A program made the translations under genes and the position numbers. The notes under the pieces are model-generated. The model ran no database searches and was not told the origin of the DNA. It saw nothing but the letters and a program-made list of their open reading frames with translations. This document shows, one piece after another, positions 12,901 through 25,091 of a DNA stretch of 64,000 nt. This DNA comes from Arachis hypogaea. Its lineage: Eukaryota > Streptophyta > Magnoliopsida > Fabales > Fabaceae. Each line of letters opens with the position of its first letter. Position 1 is the first letter of the stretch. Where the stretch lies: the NCBI RefSeq assembly GCF_003086295.3, contig NC_092043.1, positions 46,218,884 to 46,282,883 on the forward strand. Reading direction: 5' to 3'.

Positions 12901-13410
12901 ACATTGATAAAACGACGTCTAATTGTTCTATTTGTAAATCATTTTCATGCTTTACCAATTTATTAGCATTCCTTCTCAGAATTTGTTCATACCAACTCAA
13001 AATTTGCTCATTGCTTTTTTAGCTTATGATCTATATGAACTTTATGGGATAATGTTTCTCTTCCTAGAACAAGAAAAGTGCAATTAACCTTCCTGAACTT
13101 TGGCTTATATGCAGTTATCAAGCAGTGCCAAAGACTTCTGTTAACATTTTCTTTTTCCAAAAGTATTCATTTACATCATTGACAAAATTACCCCTTAATA
13201 GAAGCTGTAAATTGCACATGAACCAATGTTTCAGGGTGGTTAATTGCATTATTCGCCGAGTTTATGTCGTTCTAATCGTTCATCATTTTGTTATGTATTG
13301 CTAAATAACTAGTTGTAGTGGCAAACCAGGGAAGCATTGTATCTAAACATACAAGAAATCCTGTTCAAGCATCTGAACCCAGATCTGAAGACAAAAAAAG
13401 AGCACAATGA
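6919..13410 (+). CDS. TIFY8: TIFY8-like protein (TIFY domain, no Jas motif)
   Basis: Exons: 6919-7141, 8015-8202, 8327-8772, 8866-8953, 12541-12751, 13319-13410 (1248 nt, 415 aa). All introns are GT-AG and the phases agree. The N-terminus is Q/H/N-rich, followed by VLHDFLGMK and, across the first junction, EKQVGNHLEGVPYYGPRSD, a block typical of TIFY8. The TIFY motif TIFYGGQAHVFDDV lies at about residues 298-311 and continues VHPHK|ADVIMSLAGSNGGSWST across the 3.6-kb intron. The C-terminus shows no Jas degron or PPD domain, which separates it from JAZ and PPD proteins. In Arabidopsis TIFY8 is a nuclear transcriptional repressor that contacts NINJA/TOPLESS-type corepressors; the same role here is inferred. 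The ATG at 6919 was chosen because it alone opens the conserved frame. Confidence 0.93.
9455..9750 (+). repeat. Two copies of a short repeat ending in TTG runs
   Basis: Copy one (about 9470-9570) and copy two (about 9640-9750) share the order GGxTTACAATA / GGTTCACAATAGGGCAC, then a GTATCGATTGATCC-like block, CCTAGCTAATGGG and a (TTG)n tail. Similar copies are at about 11125-11240 and 45620-45712. The (TTG)n 3' end is what some plant SINEs show, but no tRNA-like promoter boxes could be seen. Confidence 0.4.
10459..10893. mobile_element. Tourist/PIF-like MITE with TTA target duplication
   Basis: The ends are inverted repeats: GGGTGGTTTTGGTAAAGCT at left, and the inverse of GGGTGGGTTTGGTAAACCT at right. 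TTA flanks both sides (10456-10458 and 10894-10896). The element is 435 bp, AT-rich and non-coding, and it sits inside TIFY8 intron 4. TWA duplications plus GGG-type ends point to the PIF/Harbinger superfamily. Confidence 0.75.
13079..13248. mobile_element. Small MITE in TIFY8 intron 5
   Basis: The termini TGCAATTAACCTTCCTGAAC and the inverse of TGCAATTAACCACCCTGAAA frame 170 bp containing ACAAAATTACCCCTTAATAG. This is a common layout for a legume MITE. Target duplication is unclear. Confidence 0.55.
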
Positions 13411-14693
13411 TACCGAGTTTTGAGTCTGAAAGGTTTGTTTATGTTCTATTAATTAATTGGAAGGCTTAAGAAAGAGCTTTCTCTTATTCTGATTACTATT
13501 GAGTATCATCCTCTTAGGGTATCAATTTTCTTCTAATCTTATAACTTATTAACCTTTTTTTTTTCTTTTTTTCTAACATTAAGAGGATCTTGTACTGCGG
13601 TTTCCATTTTGGTACAAAAAATTTTTAGATAACGAAGACTTGTTCTTGTCTAAGATTGCCTCGTCGCCTCTATGTTCAACTAGTGCTTGCATGTGTAGTT
13701 TAATTTAGTATCAATTGATCTGAATAAAGTTACTTGATGCTGGTCTTTCGTAGGAACATCATTTTATGGTTACTATACCAGTATAACTATTAGTCTTGAT
13801 CTTTTGATGGAACAACCTACATTTGAGTTTTGTCGCCAAAGGGTTTGACTGATCTTGATCCGTTTCAACCTACATAGCTTTGTGTGTTCTACCTTTATAA
13901 GGGAGGAAGAATGCAAGGTTTCTTTAAATCTTCAAATTCATCCATAATAAAATTCGTCAAATTTTTTAGCAAATTTTCTTCTATTTTGTTTTGATAATAT
14001 TCATGGGGAAAAGTATATGAATCAACTTCAAATCAGTCAAAAATGGAACAACTTAATTAATTATAAATATAGTAATTAGTTTTATTTATTTATGATTTAA
14101 AATATTGATTATTAATACATTCAGTATCATTGCAACGTGAATCACGAAAACTGATTCAATTAGCTTCCGTCTTTTCATCCTCTTTCTCTCTTCAAATGCC
14201 TAAAACATCTTAATTTACAAAGAAAAGAAACATCCTAATGTTTAGTATAAGCACCATTCACGTAGAGATTTTGGATTTATTCAGAGATATTTGGCTGGTT
14301 TTTTGTTGGAACCATCTTAGTTCCCTAGCATTATTGTATTCATAATTGAAAAATATCTTTTGGTGGTTCTTTTTGATACATCTCTTCTCAACAAACCTAA
14401 AACTGGGTAGAGGCAAAATAGAACCTCAAACAAACAATTAATTTGGGTCAATTAATTCGTGGAGAACACCATGGAAAGAAAAAAAAAACTCTCAAACAAA
14501 CAACAAATCAGACCAAGCACAAGAGTATAACACAACAAAACACACTACACAAAGCTACAATCCAAAAACATATCAGTACCATAATAAGATTCATATATCT
14601 ATTAGCACTTTTTCTGAGAAAAGATGATCCCTGAAGCTCATGCACCTCAGGTTTGTTTGCAAAATAACCCCTCCTCTTTGATTGTGGCCACAT

Positions 14694-14942
14694 TTAACTC
14701 CTTACGAAGATCATAGCATATCTAGCTTTCCATAAACTCCACAAGGTACCAAGTTTGACCAGAGGCTTTTCGTAAAACTGGAGGAGTAATTGACCCTCTG
14801 CCGAGCCTTCTTCTCTATAGAAAACCTGCGAAAAACATTTAACAGTATAAGATCCAGATTTTTCATGATTCCATACCATGAATTCCCACTCTCCATCAGC
14901 ACATACAACTATATAAGTGAGAGTCAATATCAAGAGAATCAA
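14694..14942 (-). pseudogene. Possible LINE ORF2 C-terminal remnant
   Basis: The minus strand reads WNHEKSGSYTVKCFSQVFYREE and later LWSLWKARYAMIF. This matches the usual order of LINE zf-RVT lead-in (W-x-x-x-x-S-G-x-Y-x-V-K) and the W-K-A-R-N-x-x-I-F motif, but the intervening residues are too few. Stops and frameshifts surround it. It could also be a decayed host gene fragment. Confidence 0.35.
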
Positions 14943-14944
14943 AT

Positions 14945-16985
14945 AATCAATTAAAAGATATAATACAGATTTTCTGTATTACATAAGAATTATGGATAGA
15001 CTTCTCAATTCAATATGATTAGGAACATCAAATTCATAATGTCGAGCTTATATTCTAATGTGTAACTATTCACAAGGATAAAGTCGTTTTGTGAGCTTAC
15101 TTGTTTTAACCACATAAAAGAATTTATAATTGGGATTTAAAGTTTAACTTAAAAGTAAGTAATTCTTCTATACTGTCATTAAATTGATTTATTATCAAGT
15201 TCTTGCAATTGAGTATCCATTGTATCAATAAATAAGTTAACACAACAGTATTCTCGATTGAGATTTGGTCAACAATTTTGCGATTTCGACCTTTCTAAAA
15301 ATATATAATGCATTCATATAAGGAACTTTAACATCATGTTTTTCACATAATAGTATAACTTCTTTGAATAATGTCCCCCAATATGGTAGTAGAAATTAGA
15401 ATTAATGAAATTTAATATATCTTGGTTTTTTCATTGCAACGCTTGACAAAGATTATGAATAACTTCTAATAACTCACAATCTTTCATAAACAATGCTTGA
15501 AACCCATTTTATGCGCATATTATTGGTTCTATCATATATTCGTCCTCTAATATTGTGGATACTAAGATTATAATGGAAAAAAAAAAAAAACCAAAGAAAT
15601 TTCTTTTTGTCAAAATCAAAGAACAAGTATCATGAACATGAACAAGATGAAAGATTTTTTTTTTTAACACTACCATGTTTGTCCAGGAATCTTAATACCA
15701 CAAATCGTGCACGGGTTTTTTTCTTTAATTTTTTATTGATAATAAAATTAAACTTAAAATTTTATTCATATTACTTATAATTTCTAACTTCTAAGATTAT
15801 TGTACTTTATCTTTTTTTTTAACAGTATCCTTATCATCCTTTCAATTATTGTGCTATTTCATCTTTCTTATATATATAATTATAAAAAATCACTTATTTT
15901 TAGGTTAGCAAATATTTTTAGAATGTGTAAACTTTTGTGTGTGATAAATAAGTATATATACAAATAGAGAAATAATTATGTCCAAGTAAAATCCCAAATA
16001 GAGAAATAAAATTACTATATTCGTGTAGATGCAAATTGAAAAGTGAGGTTCTGACCTGTTTGTACTTACAAGTTATACATTGACTGTGTTCTTGAGAGGC
16101 CATTGATTGTCCTCTCAAGTCTCAGATTTGTGCTATCTATTTCTACTATACATACATACTATATATAATAAGAATTAAGGAAAAACTGATGTATATTTCT
16201 TTTTTTTTGTGCTTTAAATGTTTTTTACTATATTTGATCAATTTAAGAATTTTTAATCAGAATATAAGATAATTATTACTATCAAATTACTAATATTGCA
16301 TTCGTTATTTTTACATATATTTAATAATAAAAGGGTGACGTAATTAAATATTAATACAGTAGTATCTAATAATATATTATCTATTAGGTGAATGCTACCC
16401 AACCCCCTCTAAAATAACATGTAAGTTATCATTCATTATGTGTCACATTGTAATTGGTCCTTATCTTAACCATAGTTAGCTTATTTTATAATTTATTATT
16501 CTTAAAATATCAAAACTCCACTCTCGTTAATTGAAGCACATTCCACTCTTCCATTCTTTGTTTATCACTTTATCACCTAGATTTGGTCCTTCCAAACACC
16601 GTCGGGTTCGTGACAAGAAGCGCTAACGTCATCGCCATGCCCTCCCACACAACCTCTCTTCCCAGTATAGTATAGCCAATGCCTCTTTTTGGCGTGAATC
16701 ACTGCTTACCCACATAATTAATGGTTAATCTGGTTATTAAATCTTTTTATTAAAAAATATATCTTTATTTAATTACGTGATAGAACATATATTTATATGT
16801 AATAAAATAAATCTATTCAAAGTATTTAAAAGTATAATTAAAATCATGAACATACAAATATAATAATAAAATTTGTACTCCAAAAAAATAAACATATTTT
16901 TTTATCATACATATATTATTTAAAAATAAATATATTATTAAAATTAATAACAGAAATTTAAAATGATAAAATTCAACTTTTTTAC
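14945..16985. other. Intergenic, no gene recognised
   Basis: AT-rich sequence with homopolymer runs and no open frame with protein-like composition on either strand. A slightly GC-richer patch at about 16530-16690 encodes nothing I can recognise. Confidence 0.5.
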
Positions 16986-16988
16986 CGT

Positions 16989-17260
16989 ATTTTTGTCAAT
17001 AATTAATGATGTAGAATGTTAACTGATAGGATACATGATACCTAACATGTCCAATTAGACGCTCACTAAATATGTTTATCAAAATCTATCAATTAATCGC
17101 TAGGTCATATTAGGAATATAGTTTATGTAATTGAGAAAAATGACTTAATTAATAAATTTTCATGAATATATCTATTCAACGTCTAATTAGACATGTCAAG
17201 TATTATGTATGTTGTCAATTAACATTTTATATCATCAATTGTTAACGAAAATTGTTAATA
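16989..17260. mobile_element. Fold-back MITE
   Basis: The left arm (16989-17080) has TTAATGATGTAGAATGTTAA and CATGTCCAATTAGACG. It is mirrored by the right arm (17160-17260), which has the inverse blocks CGTCTAATTAGACATG and AACATTTTATATCATCAATT. The arms are about 90 bp and imperfect. No coding content. Confidence 0.6.
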
Positions 17261-17264
17261 GAGT

Positions 17265-19600
17265 CATTAAAAGACAAATATAATTAATTCGTAATCTTTA
17301 AATTACCAATTTGATTGAAAAAACCTTTTAAAAACGAATTTAAAAAATGTGTATCTTTTTTAAATTAATTTGACTATCAACTTTTTTTTAATCATAGAAA
17401 TTTGACACGTAAACTTTGTTAAATATGCATGAAGTCAATGTGCACTTTTAGAAATGTTCAAAAGTTCGGTTTGTCTAGCCCTAGTAAAAGTCGTTTACTA
17501 TGAACGTGCCTAACCTCATAGCGATGTGCCTAAGAGGATCTTAGAACGTTGAGAGGCTGCGACACATAGATATCAATATTTAAAACGTTATACATAATAC
17601 AATTAAATTTGATTCACACTAATTATAATCAAACTATATTTATATTTATAATAAAATATTAATAAAAATATTAGAATATAAGTGACGGTTTTTTGTATTT
17701 ATATAAAGTTTAATTATGTTACTATAAATTTGATTATTCTTCTATGAAACGTTTGATTATATTTTGTTGCAAAATTTTAACTATTTTGATGGTTGATCAC
17801 TTTTCTTGAAAAATATATAAAACAATACATATAATAAAATGTAGTAGTAGCTTATTTGATGATTAATTTGTAGTGTTTACAGAAACAATAATATTAGAAA
17901 GATAATAATCTAAAGTTACTTTATTTAATTTAATAGTCATAATTTAACATACATAATTATTGTTTTATAAAAATGCAATTCTAATAAACATAATAATTCT
18001 CTACAACTTTAGTAGATAGATGCATGAAAATGTCAAGTTTGAAAAAGCTAGCTAACTCACCAAATTGTGTTCCTCATATTCGCACCTTAGAACCTAACTT
18101 TGTTTCAATTCAAGTACCGCATATACACGTCACTATTATGGAATTTCAACCACTTTTTTCTTTCTCTTCATCATGTAACACAAGAACCAAGACTATTATT
18201 TGTTTTAGCATGTTAAATATATAAATATATATTAAAAATAAAATAAATATCATATATAGTAATTGATTTAATAGTTGATTTTTTACGTGTCATATAATTT
18301 TTTTGTTTGTTTTATTATTACTAGCATTTTGCTGGATATTTTTACCTGTGTTAATGCATATTTTTATATATTGAAGTGTATTTTTTTACATTAAAAAAGT
18401 GGATTTCATAATAGATGTATAGATTACATTTAAAAAGAAAATTAGGTCACCCATATATCAATATAATTTTGACTAACTAATTTAGGAAAAATTCATGTTC
18501 TACCACTATTTTAAATTCATGTGAAATTAATTATTAAATAATTTAATATATTTAATTAAATTTTCAGTTAATTATTCTCAGCTATAAATTTTATAGGAGG
18601 TAAGTTTTCATCATTTAAAATAAATCTTTCATCTGTGCTTGCGGATATTGCAGAGATTTGGCTCTTCACGGGAATTAAATACTCATGATAGTGATGAAAA
18701 TGGGAACATGTAAGTACGTATGCTACGGGTAAAAAATAAAAAATAAAACAAAACAAAACAAAATAAAATAAAAAATATACCTGTTATGAGAACAAAAAAT
18801 AGGAATTCCGCTAAGGTCTCGAGTCATGAAGATGGAAATCCGTACTCGCTAATAAATTGGAACGGTAAAAGAGGAGGAAAATAATAAAAAGTTGTTTATT
18901 ATTATTTTATTTACTATTTTTTAATTATTGTTAATTTTATTTTGTATTTTTAGTTATTATTAAAATAATATAATAATATTAATATAATAAATATGTATTA
19001 AAAATATTACATATATAAAATTATAATATTAAATTAAATAAAATAATTTTGATTTATTATCTCCTATTATTGTCGAAATTAAAAATCTTACTTTAGATAT
19101 ATTATTTATTGAAATAAGTACGGTTTAAATTTTTAAAATTTAAAGTTAAAATTAAAATTATTTTTAATTTTTTATTTAAAATAGTCTTCTATATTATATT
19201 TCGAATTAAAATTATCTTTTTAAATTTTTTTAGACAAAAATATTCTTATCTTTCTTTTAACTTCAATTTTATTATCTATCGTCACTATTTTTACTACCAC
19301 CACTCTTATTCTCACCAATTATTAGTATTTAAATTTAAGAACAAAGCATTTAATAACAACAATACAATATTTAAATTTAAATAATTATCTATTTCATCTA
19401 TCATTAATAACACAACATTTAAATTCAAAAACAATACCAACAATAATATTATTCATTGTAACTTAATTTTTCAACTTCAACGACAACAACAAAACATTCA
19501 TATTTTTTTAAAGAAAAAATTAGGACATAGAATGAAAAAGAAGAAAGAATCAGAAAAAAAAAAGAATTAAACATTGACAATGAAAAATTTTGTTGCTGTT
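17265..19600. other. Intergenic, degraded repeats only
   Basis: AT-rich. The part around 18590-18850 has mixed composition (ACTCATGATAGTGATGAAAA, GTCTCGAGTCATGAAGATGG) that looks like transposon interior, but it gives no usable reading frame. Nothing else is recognised. Confidence 0.4.
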
Positions 19601-19606
19601 CTCTAA

Positions 19607-20321
19607 CATCCATTTGGTTAGTGTCTATATTTATCAAAAATATGGACATGGTTACACATGTTCAATGTTTATTTTGTAAGGCATAAAAATAGAAAGGCAT
19701 GGTTACACACAAAAATATACAAAATATACGTATTTTATGTCTCGTTGAAATTATGAGACACGGTAAGATACAATTTAAAATTTAATTTTAGACAAATTTA
19801 TCTTTAATAATTTTTTAAAATTCTAATTTTATCCTCATTTATTTAACCTTTTTAGTTTTTTAATTTTGATCTATTCCAGCTCTCTCTGTTTTTTTTTCTT
19901 TCTTTTTTTTTGTTAGATCTGCCGTTTATCATCACCTTCTTCTTTGTTTCTATCACTTTTCTCAACCCTCATCACATCTCTCACTTTTATTTCTGTTTAT
20001 ATTTTAATTGCTGATCAATTTTTAATTTTTAAAATATAATTATTAAAATTTTTCATTCTATTTCAATTTTTAATTTGAATTGTTAAATTAATAATTAAAT
20101 TTTTTGATGATATTGATTTGAATTGAAGTTAAAAAATTAGCATTGGTATTAGAAATAAATGATAATGATAATGACAGTGATAATTATGTTTAGAATAAAA
20201 TAGACATTTGAATTAGATATTGTGTCTTGTGTATCATCACCAAACACAATAATAAAATTTGTGTATATTTGTGTATTTGTGCTTATGTCTTTGTGTCTAA
20301 AGACACTAACCAAACGCAGCC
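19607..20321. mobile_element. Tourist/PIF-like MITE with TAA target duplication
   Basis: The left end CATCCATTTGGTTAGTGTCT matches the inverse of the right end (GGCTGCGTTTGGTTAGTGTCT read inward). TAA flanks both ends (19604-19606 and 20322-20324). The interior has many ACACAAAGACATA-type blocks and no coding frame. The end design is shared with the elements at 29639 and 33671. Confidence 0.75.
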
Positions 20322-20324
20322 TAA

Positions 20325-21555
20325 GATCGCTGTTGAAAAAAAAAGGAAGAGGAGATCTGTGATCTGAAACTACCATTACTCTTTTTCTCGTGGCATATAA
20401 ATAATAAATAATAAAAAAAAGAGTTCATATAAAGAGAAATAATAGAAATTTTATAAATAATGCAATAACATGTATACAAGATAAAGTTGGTAAAAAAAAA
20501 ATAAATGTTAAAGGTAGTGGCTAAAAGCACGTTAGTGCAACGGAAAAGTTAGAAATTATTACTTCTTGTAAACATAATTTTATGAACAAAATCATTTCTG
20601 CATTTATAAAGAAAAAAATTAGCCAAACAAAAAATTAAAACTTTCAAGAAACTCTAACATATTATTTTCTTTCAAATATATTTATCAAACACTCTTAACT
20701 TTGCTGGCACCATTTCTCCTCCTTCTTCTTATACCAAACTCTCGTTTACTTTTTCTGCTTCTATCTTCTTTTCTTTTCTCCTGGACGTGTGTGTGAGAAT
20801 GAGAAGAAGAAAGAAAATTAATGGAGATAGAGATGGAGATTAATGGTCTAATGAAGATAAAGATAGAGTTAATGAGATGAGAGTAAAATAGTTAAAATAA
20901 TAATTTTACAAATAATTTTAATATTGAGGACCATTTTAATTAAAGAGTAAATATTAGAGACAATTTTAATTTTAACTCCAAATTTTAGGGTTTAAAATAA
21001 TACTTTATTTCTTATTCATCATTCATAGGAAGAATTATATGTTTAATTAATGAAATATGACTTTAATTTTTTAATTTAGATTATGTTATATTAATTTATG
21101 TCCCGTTTAATCTATTTTGTTATTATTTTCTGTAATTTTTAGTTTTCTCTATAAATACCTACAAATATATGTTGAAATTCACCCCTTTTTTTTACAGAGT
21201 AGATAAATAAAGACGGAAAAAATTGGAAAAAATACCACCGAATATGAATATTATTTTTTACTCTAAAATATATTAGTTCATATGATTTTTTTATTTGTCT
21301 CGTATATAAACATTTATATATTTCTTTGATTTCATAAATAAAATTATTTGACTTTGAAAAAAAAATTAATTTATGACTATTTTCATATAAAATTAATAGT
21401 TAATAGCTATTAAATATTAATTTAGTAAAATATAATAAATAATTTAATAACTTTTAACTATAAACTTTAAATGAAAATAAATGCATACGAACCTGATCTT
21501 ACCTTTGTATGAATGAAACGAGTAACTTTACGTTAATTTATTTGTAGTGGACGCT
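20325..21555. other. Intergenic, no gene recognised
   Basis: AT-rich and repetitive. A purine-rich segment at 20790-20880 (GAGATAGAGATGGAGATTAA) reads in several frames and is simple sequence, not a gene. Confidence 0.5.
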
Positions 21556-21563
21556 GTTTCTTC

Positions 21564-22413
21564 TAGGGATGTCAATGGGCAGGACGGGGGCGGGGGATGC
21601 CTCCTTGCTTCCCATCTCCGCCTCCAGATTTACTCTCTGTTTCCGTTTTCACTCCCGTTTTCCGCCGTGAGGGAATATTGCTTCCCATCCCCATTTTTCA
21701 CAGGGTCTCATTTTTCGCGGGGACCACATTTCCCATCTATCTGATAGTTCTAACTAATTATTAATTTTCATATGAATAGAGATGTAAGTATCCATTCTAT
21801 ACAAAAAGTAACAAGATTTTATACAAAAAATCTAAACGATAAGATGGTGACTTCTTTCGAAATGACGCACTGGGGGAACACAACGGCGAGCCAGAGAATA
21901 GAGAAGTGGATAAGGTGGGAGATGCGACAACAGAGAGGAGAATGGACACGACGACAAAATTACGGAAAGGAACGTCGCAAATAGAGAGCACGACGCAGTG
22001 AGGATCATGGCACGGTGAGGTGTGATGATGCGGTGAGAAGAGAGAGCGGCGAGAGGGTGGCTGCAAAGAGGTTGGATGGAGTATGGACAGCGTTAGGAAT
22101 TTCTGAATTGAAGAAGAATTATGCAAATGAGGATTAGGAGTTTTGGGTTTCTATGTGTGTGTGTATGAAATAACTAAAAAACATATATGAGAAATAAACT
22201 ATAAAGACAATTTAGTAAATTTATGAATTTCGGAGATTAGTAGGGATGGGGCGGAGATCCCCGTTCGGGTCTCCACACATACCTCGGGAGAATTTTGTCT
22301 CGCATCCCCATCTCTACGAAAAAAAATTTTCATAGTCAGATCCCCATTCAGAACAGTCTCCACAAAAATCTCCCGTAAAAATTCCCATATCTCAAAAAGT
22401 TTTGTCATCCCTA
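21564..22413. mobile_element. Non-autonomous hAT-type element (8-bp target duplication)
   Basis: The ends TAGGGATGTCAA and the inverse of TAGGGATGACAA are inverted repeats typical of hAT transposons. They are flanked by an 8-bp near-duplication, gtttcttc (21556-21563) and atttcttc (22414-22421), with 7 of 8 bases matching. Subterminal regions are GC-rich (GGACGGGGGCGGGGGATG, and GGGGATGxGG inverses near the right end), unlike the surrounding AT-rich DNA. The interior has short open frames but no transposase. Confidence 0.75.
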
Positions 22414-22429
22414 ATTTCTTCCTTCTACA

Positions 22430-23115
22430 ATTAAAAACTTGTCCGAGTCAATTATATACACACATGTACAAATAAAATTCTACAAATGTTAGATATGTAG
22501 TAGTAAAGGTCAACCTTGAAAAGTCAAAAAAAGTCAACATTGAAATAAACCTAGCTAGATCATCAATAATTCTCACCACACACAATGCACATTTGTTGAA
22601 CCTAAATTTGAATAATTATTGTTGTTCTTTCTTTCTACCCATCATGTTCCACAACAAGACCACATTATTATTCAGCTAAGAAAATTTAGCTTTTATGTAT
22701 AGAAATTGATGAAAGTCCTGCTGTCTGTATGTGATGTTTGTGATGCACAAATAAAAACAAGTTGAAATAATGTCTCTTATTATTATTATTATTACATTTC
22801 ACTATTGTTTGATACAACACCAATACCCACCTCAACTTTCTAACTTTTCATATTCAACCCTATATATGTCATGAAAAAGAAATCACTCTTTTTCTTTTAT
22901 TATTTAATTAGTTAGGCAGAGGCAACATCTGTTGGTAGTGGCAGCTTTCAATATTATTTAGCTAAAAAAAAAAATCAAAATTTCATCACTTTTTTTTTCT
23001 TTGGAAAATCAATAAAAGGGATTTTAATTAAGTCTCTCAGCATGGTTTAATTATTTTCCATTAATTATTACAAAACTCAAATTTAGTTTGAATCTCATAG
23101 TTAAAGGAAAAAAAT
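22430..23115. other. Intergenic, no gene recognised
   Basis: AT-rich, with a short (TTA)n tract at about 22777-22794. No gene is supported. Confidence 0.5.
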
Positions 23116-23118
23116 ATG

Positions 23119-23408
23119 GTTTAATTATTTTGTTGGTCCTTATAGTTTTTTAAAATTTTTAGTTAGGTCTCTATATTTTTTTTCTTTTTAATTGGATCTC
23201 TATACCAATTTTTTTTCAATTAGCTCTCTCTTAATAGTAATTGGCTTAATTTTATAGGGACTTAATTAAAAAAAATAGTGCAGGAACTTAAATAAAAAAA
23301 ATATAGAGATTCAATTAAAAAAAATTAGTGTAATAAGGACTCAACTAAAAAAAATACAAAGATCTAATTAAAAATTTTACAAAATTATAACCAACAGAAT
23401 AATTAAAC
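23119..23408. mobile_element. MITE with long TIRs
   Basis: GTTTAATTATTTTGTTGGT at left mirrors ACCAACAGAATAATTAAAC at right (23390-23408). The arms continue inward with TTAGTTAGGTCTCTATATTT and its inverse. Length is 290 bp. It belongs to the legume repeats that contain TTAGGTCCCT-like blocks. Confidence 0.7.
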
Positions 23409-23409
23409 T

Positions 23410-24740
23410 AAAAAAATATCTATTCCCCTAATCAAATCCTTGTTAGTTAGTATATTTTGATGTTCTAAAATACTCTTGCAGTTTTTTGTTTATACTCCGA
23501 ACCATTTAATATCTAAACTCCAAAGTAAAAATTCTCCATAAATTATTGGTATGGAATATTGCGTATTAAATATATTAAATAAAATATAATAATAAGAACT
23601 TTATAATGCAAGATGTGCCCCTAGCTAGATCTCTTACTTTTCCAAGTATGCAAATAAGACAAATACATGATAAGCTTGAAAAAGAAAATCTTATAAATAT
23701 AAAAAGGAATATATATATATATAGATCCAAATCAATTTATTGTATAATTTAATAATGATTTTTTATTATTTTTTTAAATCATGTCACTATTTCTTTTCTT
23801 TGTTTTTAAATTATGCACCTTGATGTAAATCAAATGTCTGTTAAATTCTTTGAATTTTGTCGTATATGGTAGCGCCAAGCTAATTATTTTATTGCAGCAA
23901 CACGACAAAATGCCTGCCTCTTTTTTGTCAATAAAAGCCAAAAGCAAACAAAAAGAAATCCTCTCAAGATTTCAGTTTATTTTTTAAATAACACTATGTG
24001 TACATCAGTCATATATTGATTTTATATAATTTAATAAATTTTCCCTAAAAAATTGTTTATTCACAATTAAATTAATATAAGTAATGAAAAGATGAAATTT
24101 CTATATATGGTTGAGCTTTAATTTAAATATGTTTTATAGGTCCTATAATTATTATGTATAATTTTTATTTAGTCCACTCTTTTTTTTTTGGCTTTTGAAA
24201 TCTCTCTTTTTTTCCGATTAATTATTTTGATTTTTTTTGTCTGCATCGTCTAAATTTATAGTTAAATTGTAAAGATATAAAAACTAAAAATTTTTGCTGT
24301 AAAGATGAAAGAAAAAGTTTTGATATTTACAGGACCTAAATCAATTTTCTTAGAAAACCAATTTTTCTCAACAGACAATTAGCTAACATTTATAAAAAAA
24401 AAAGAAAAAAAACTAAAACAAGGCAAAAATGTTATTCATATTATTTTGTATAAATTTATATATCCTATTATTGTATTGAAACCATAAGCGTAGAGATAAG
24501 TTTTTATGTTGATTCGTTTACATATTTTTTCTATTGGCTTATGGTGATGAGGTATAGTGAAAGCTAGCTTGTGGTGGAGAAAATAAAATTGTTCCCTTTT
24601 TGTTTTTATTGAGTAATACTTTTTTCAGAATAACTTGTTCTTTTCTTTGTCTTTTTCAACCATATTATTCTTCTCATTTCTCAAAATCCTAAACCGACAC
24701 AACTTAGTCCAATTGCCACCCCCTTACGACAACTGTACAC
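23410..24740. other. Upstream intergenic region of GA3ox
   Basis: AT-rich with no coding frame. It should contain distal promoter sequence of the dioxygenase gene, but no specific element can be supported here. Confidence 0.4.
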
Positions 24741-24743
24741 AAT

Positions 24744-24793
<50 letters not shown>
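24744..24793. repeat. (TAA)n microsatellite in the GA3ox promoter
   Basis: An almost pure TAA/AAT run of about 50 bp, about 300 bp upstream of the GA3ox start codon. Confidence 0.95.
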
Positions 24794-24986
24794 TAAAATT
24801 TTATATAAAATTTTCAATTTTTTCATATGCATATCTCTAGTCCAAGACCACTAATTAAGAAGGAAAAAAAAATCCGCCACAAAAAATGATACATTAGTAT
24901 CTCACATTGTTTTAATATTAAGAATAATCTAATTAATCTTAGCATAATAGATTTGATATGCTATCTCCAAACATAAGTAATTATGA

Positions 24987-24994
24987 TATAAATA
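24987..24994 (+). promoter_or_regulatory. Candidate TATA box of GA3ox
   Basis: ATATAAATA lies about 100 bp before the ATG at 25092, a usual distance for a plant gene with a short leader. No other TATA-like site is equally well placed. Inferred from position only. Confidence 0.5.
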
Positions 24995-25091
24995 CATATG
25001 GTCCTAGGATGATTAAATCTCTATAGTAAACCAATCAAAGTAAGAAGCAATCAAATTAAAGCCACCCTAAAGTTTTGAAAAAAATAATAAT

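Noticed and set aside
21772..22126. Open frames of 70 and 109 aa
   Set aside because: Interior of a non-autonomous hAT-like element, with no transposase motifs.
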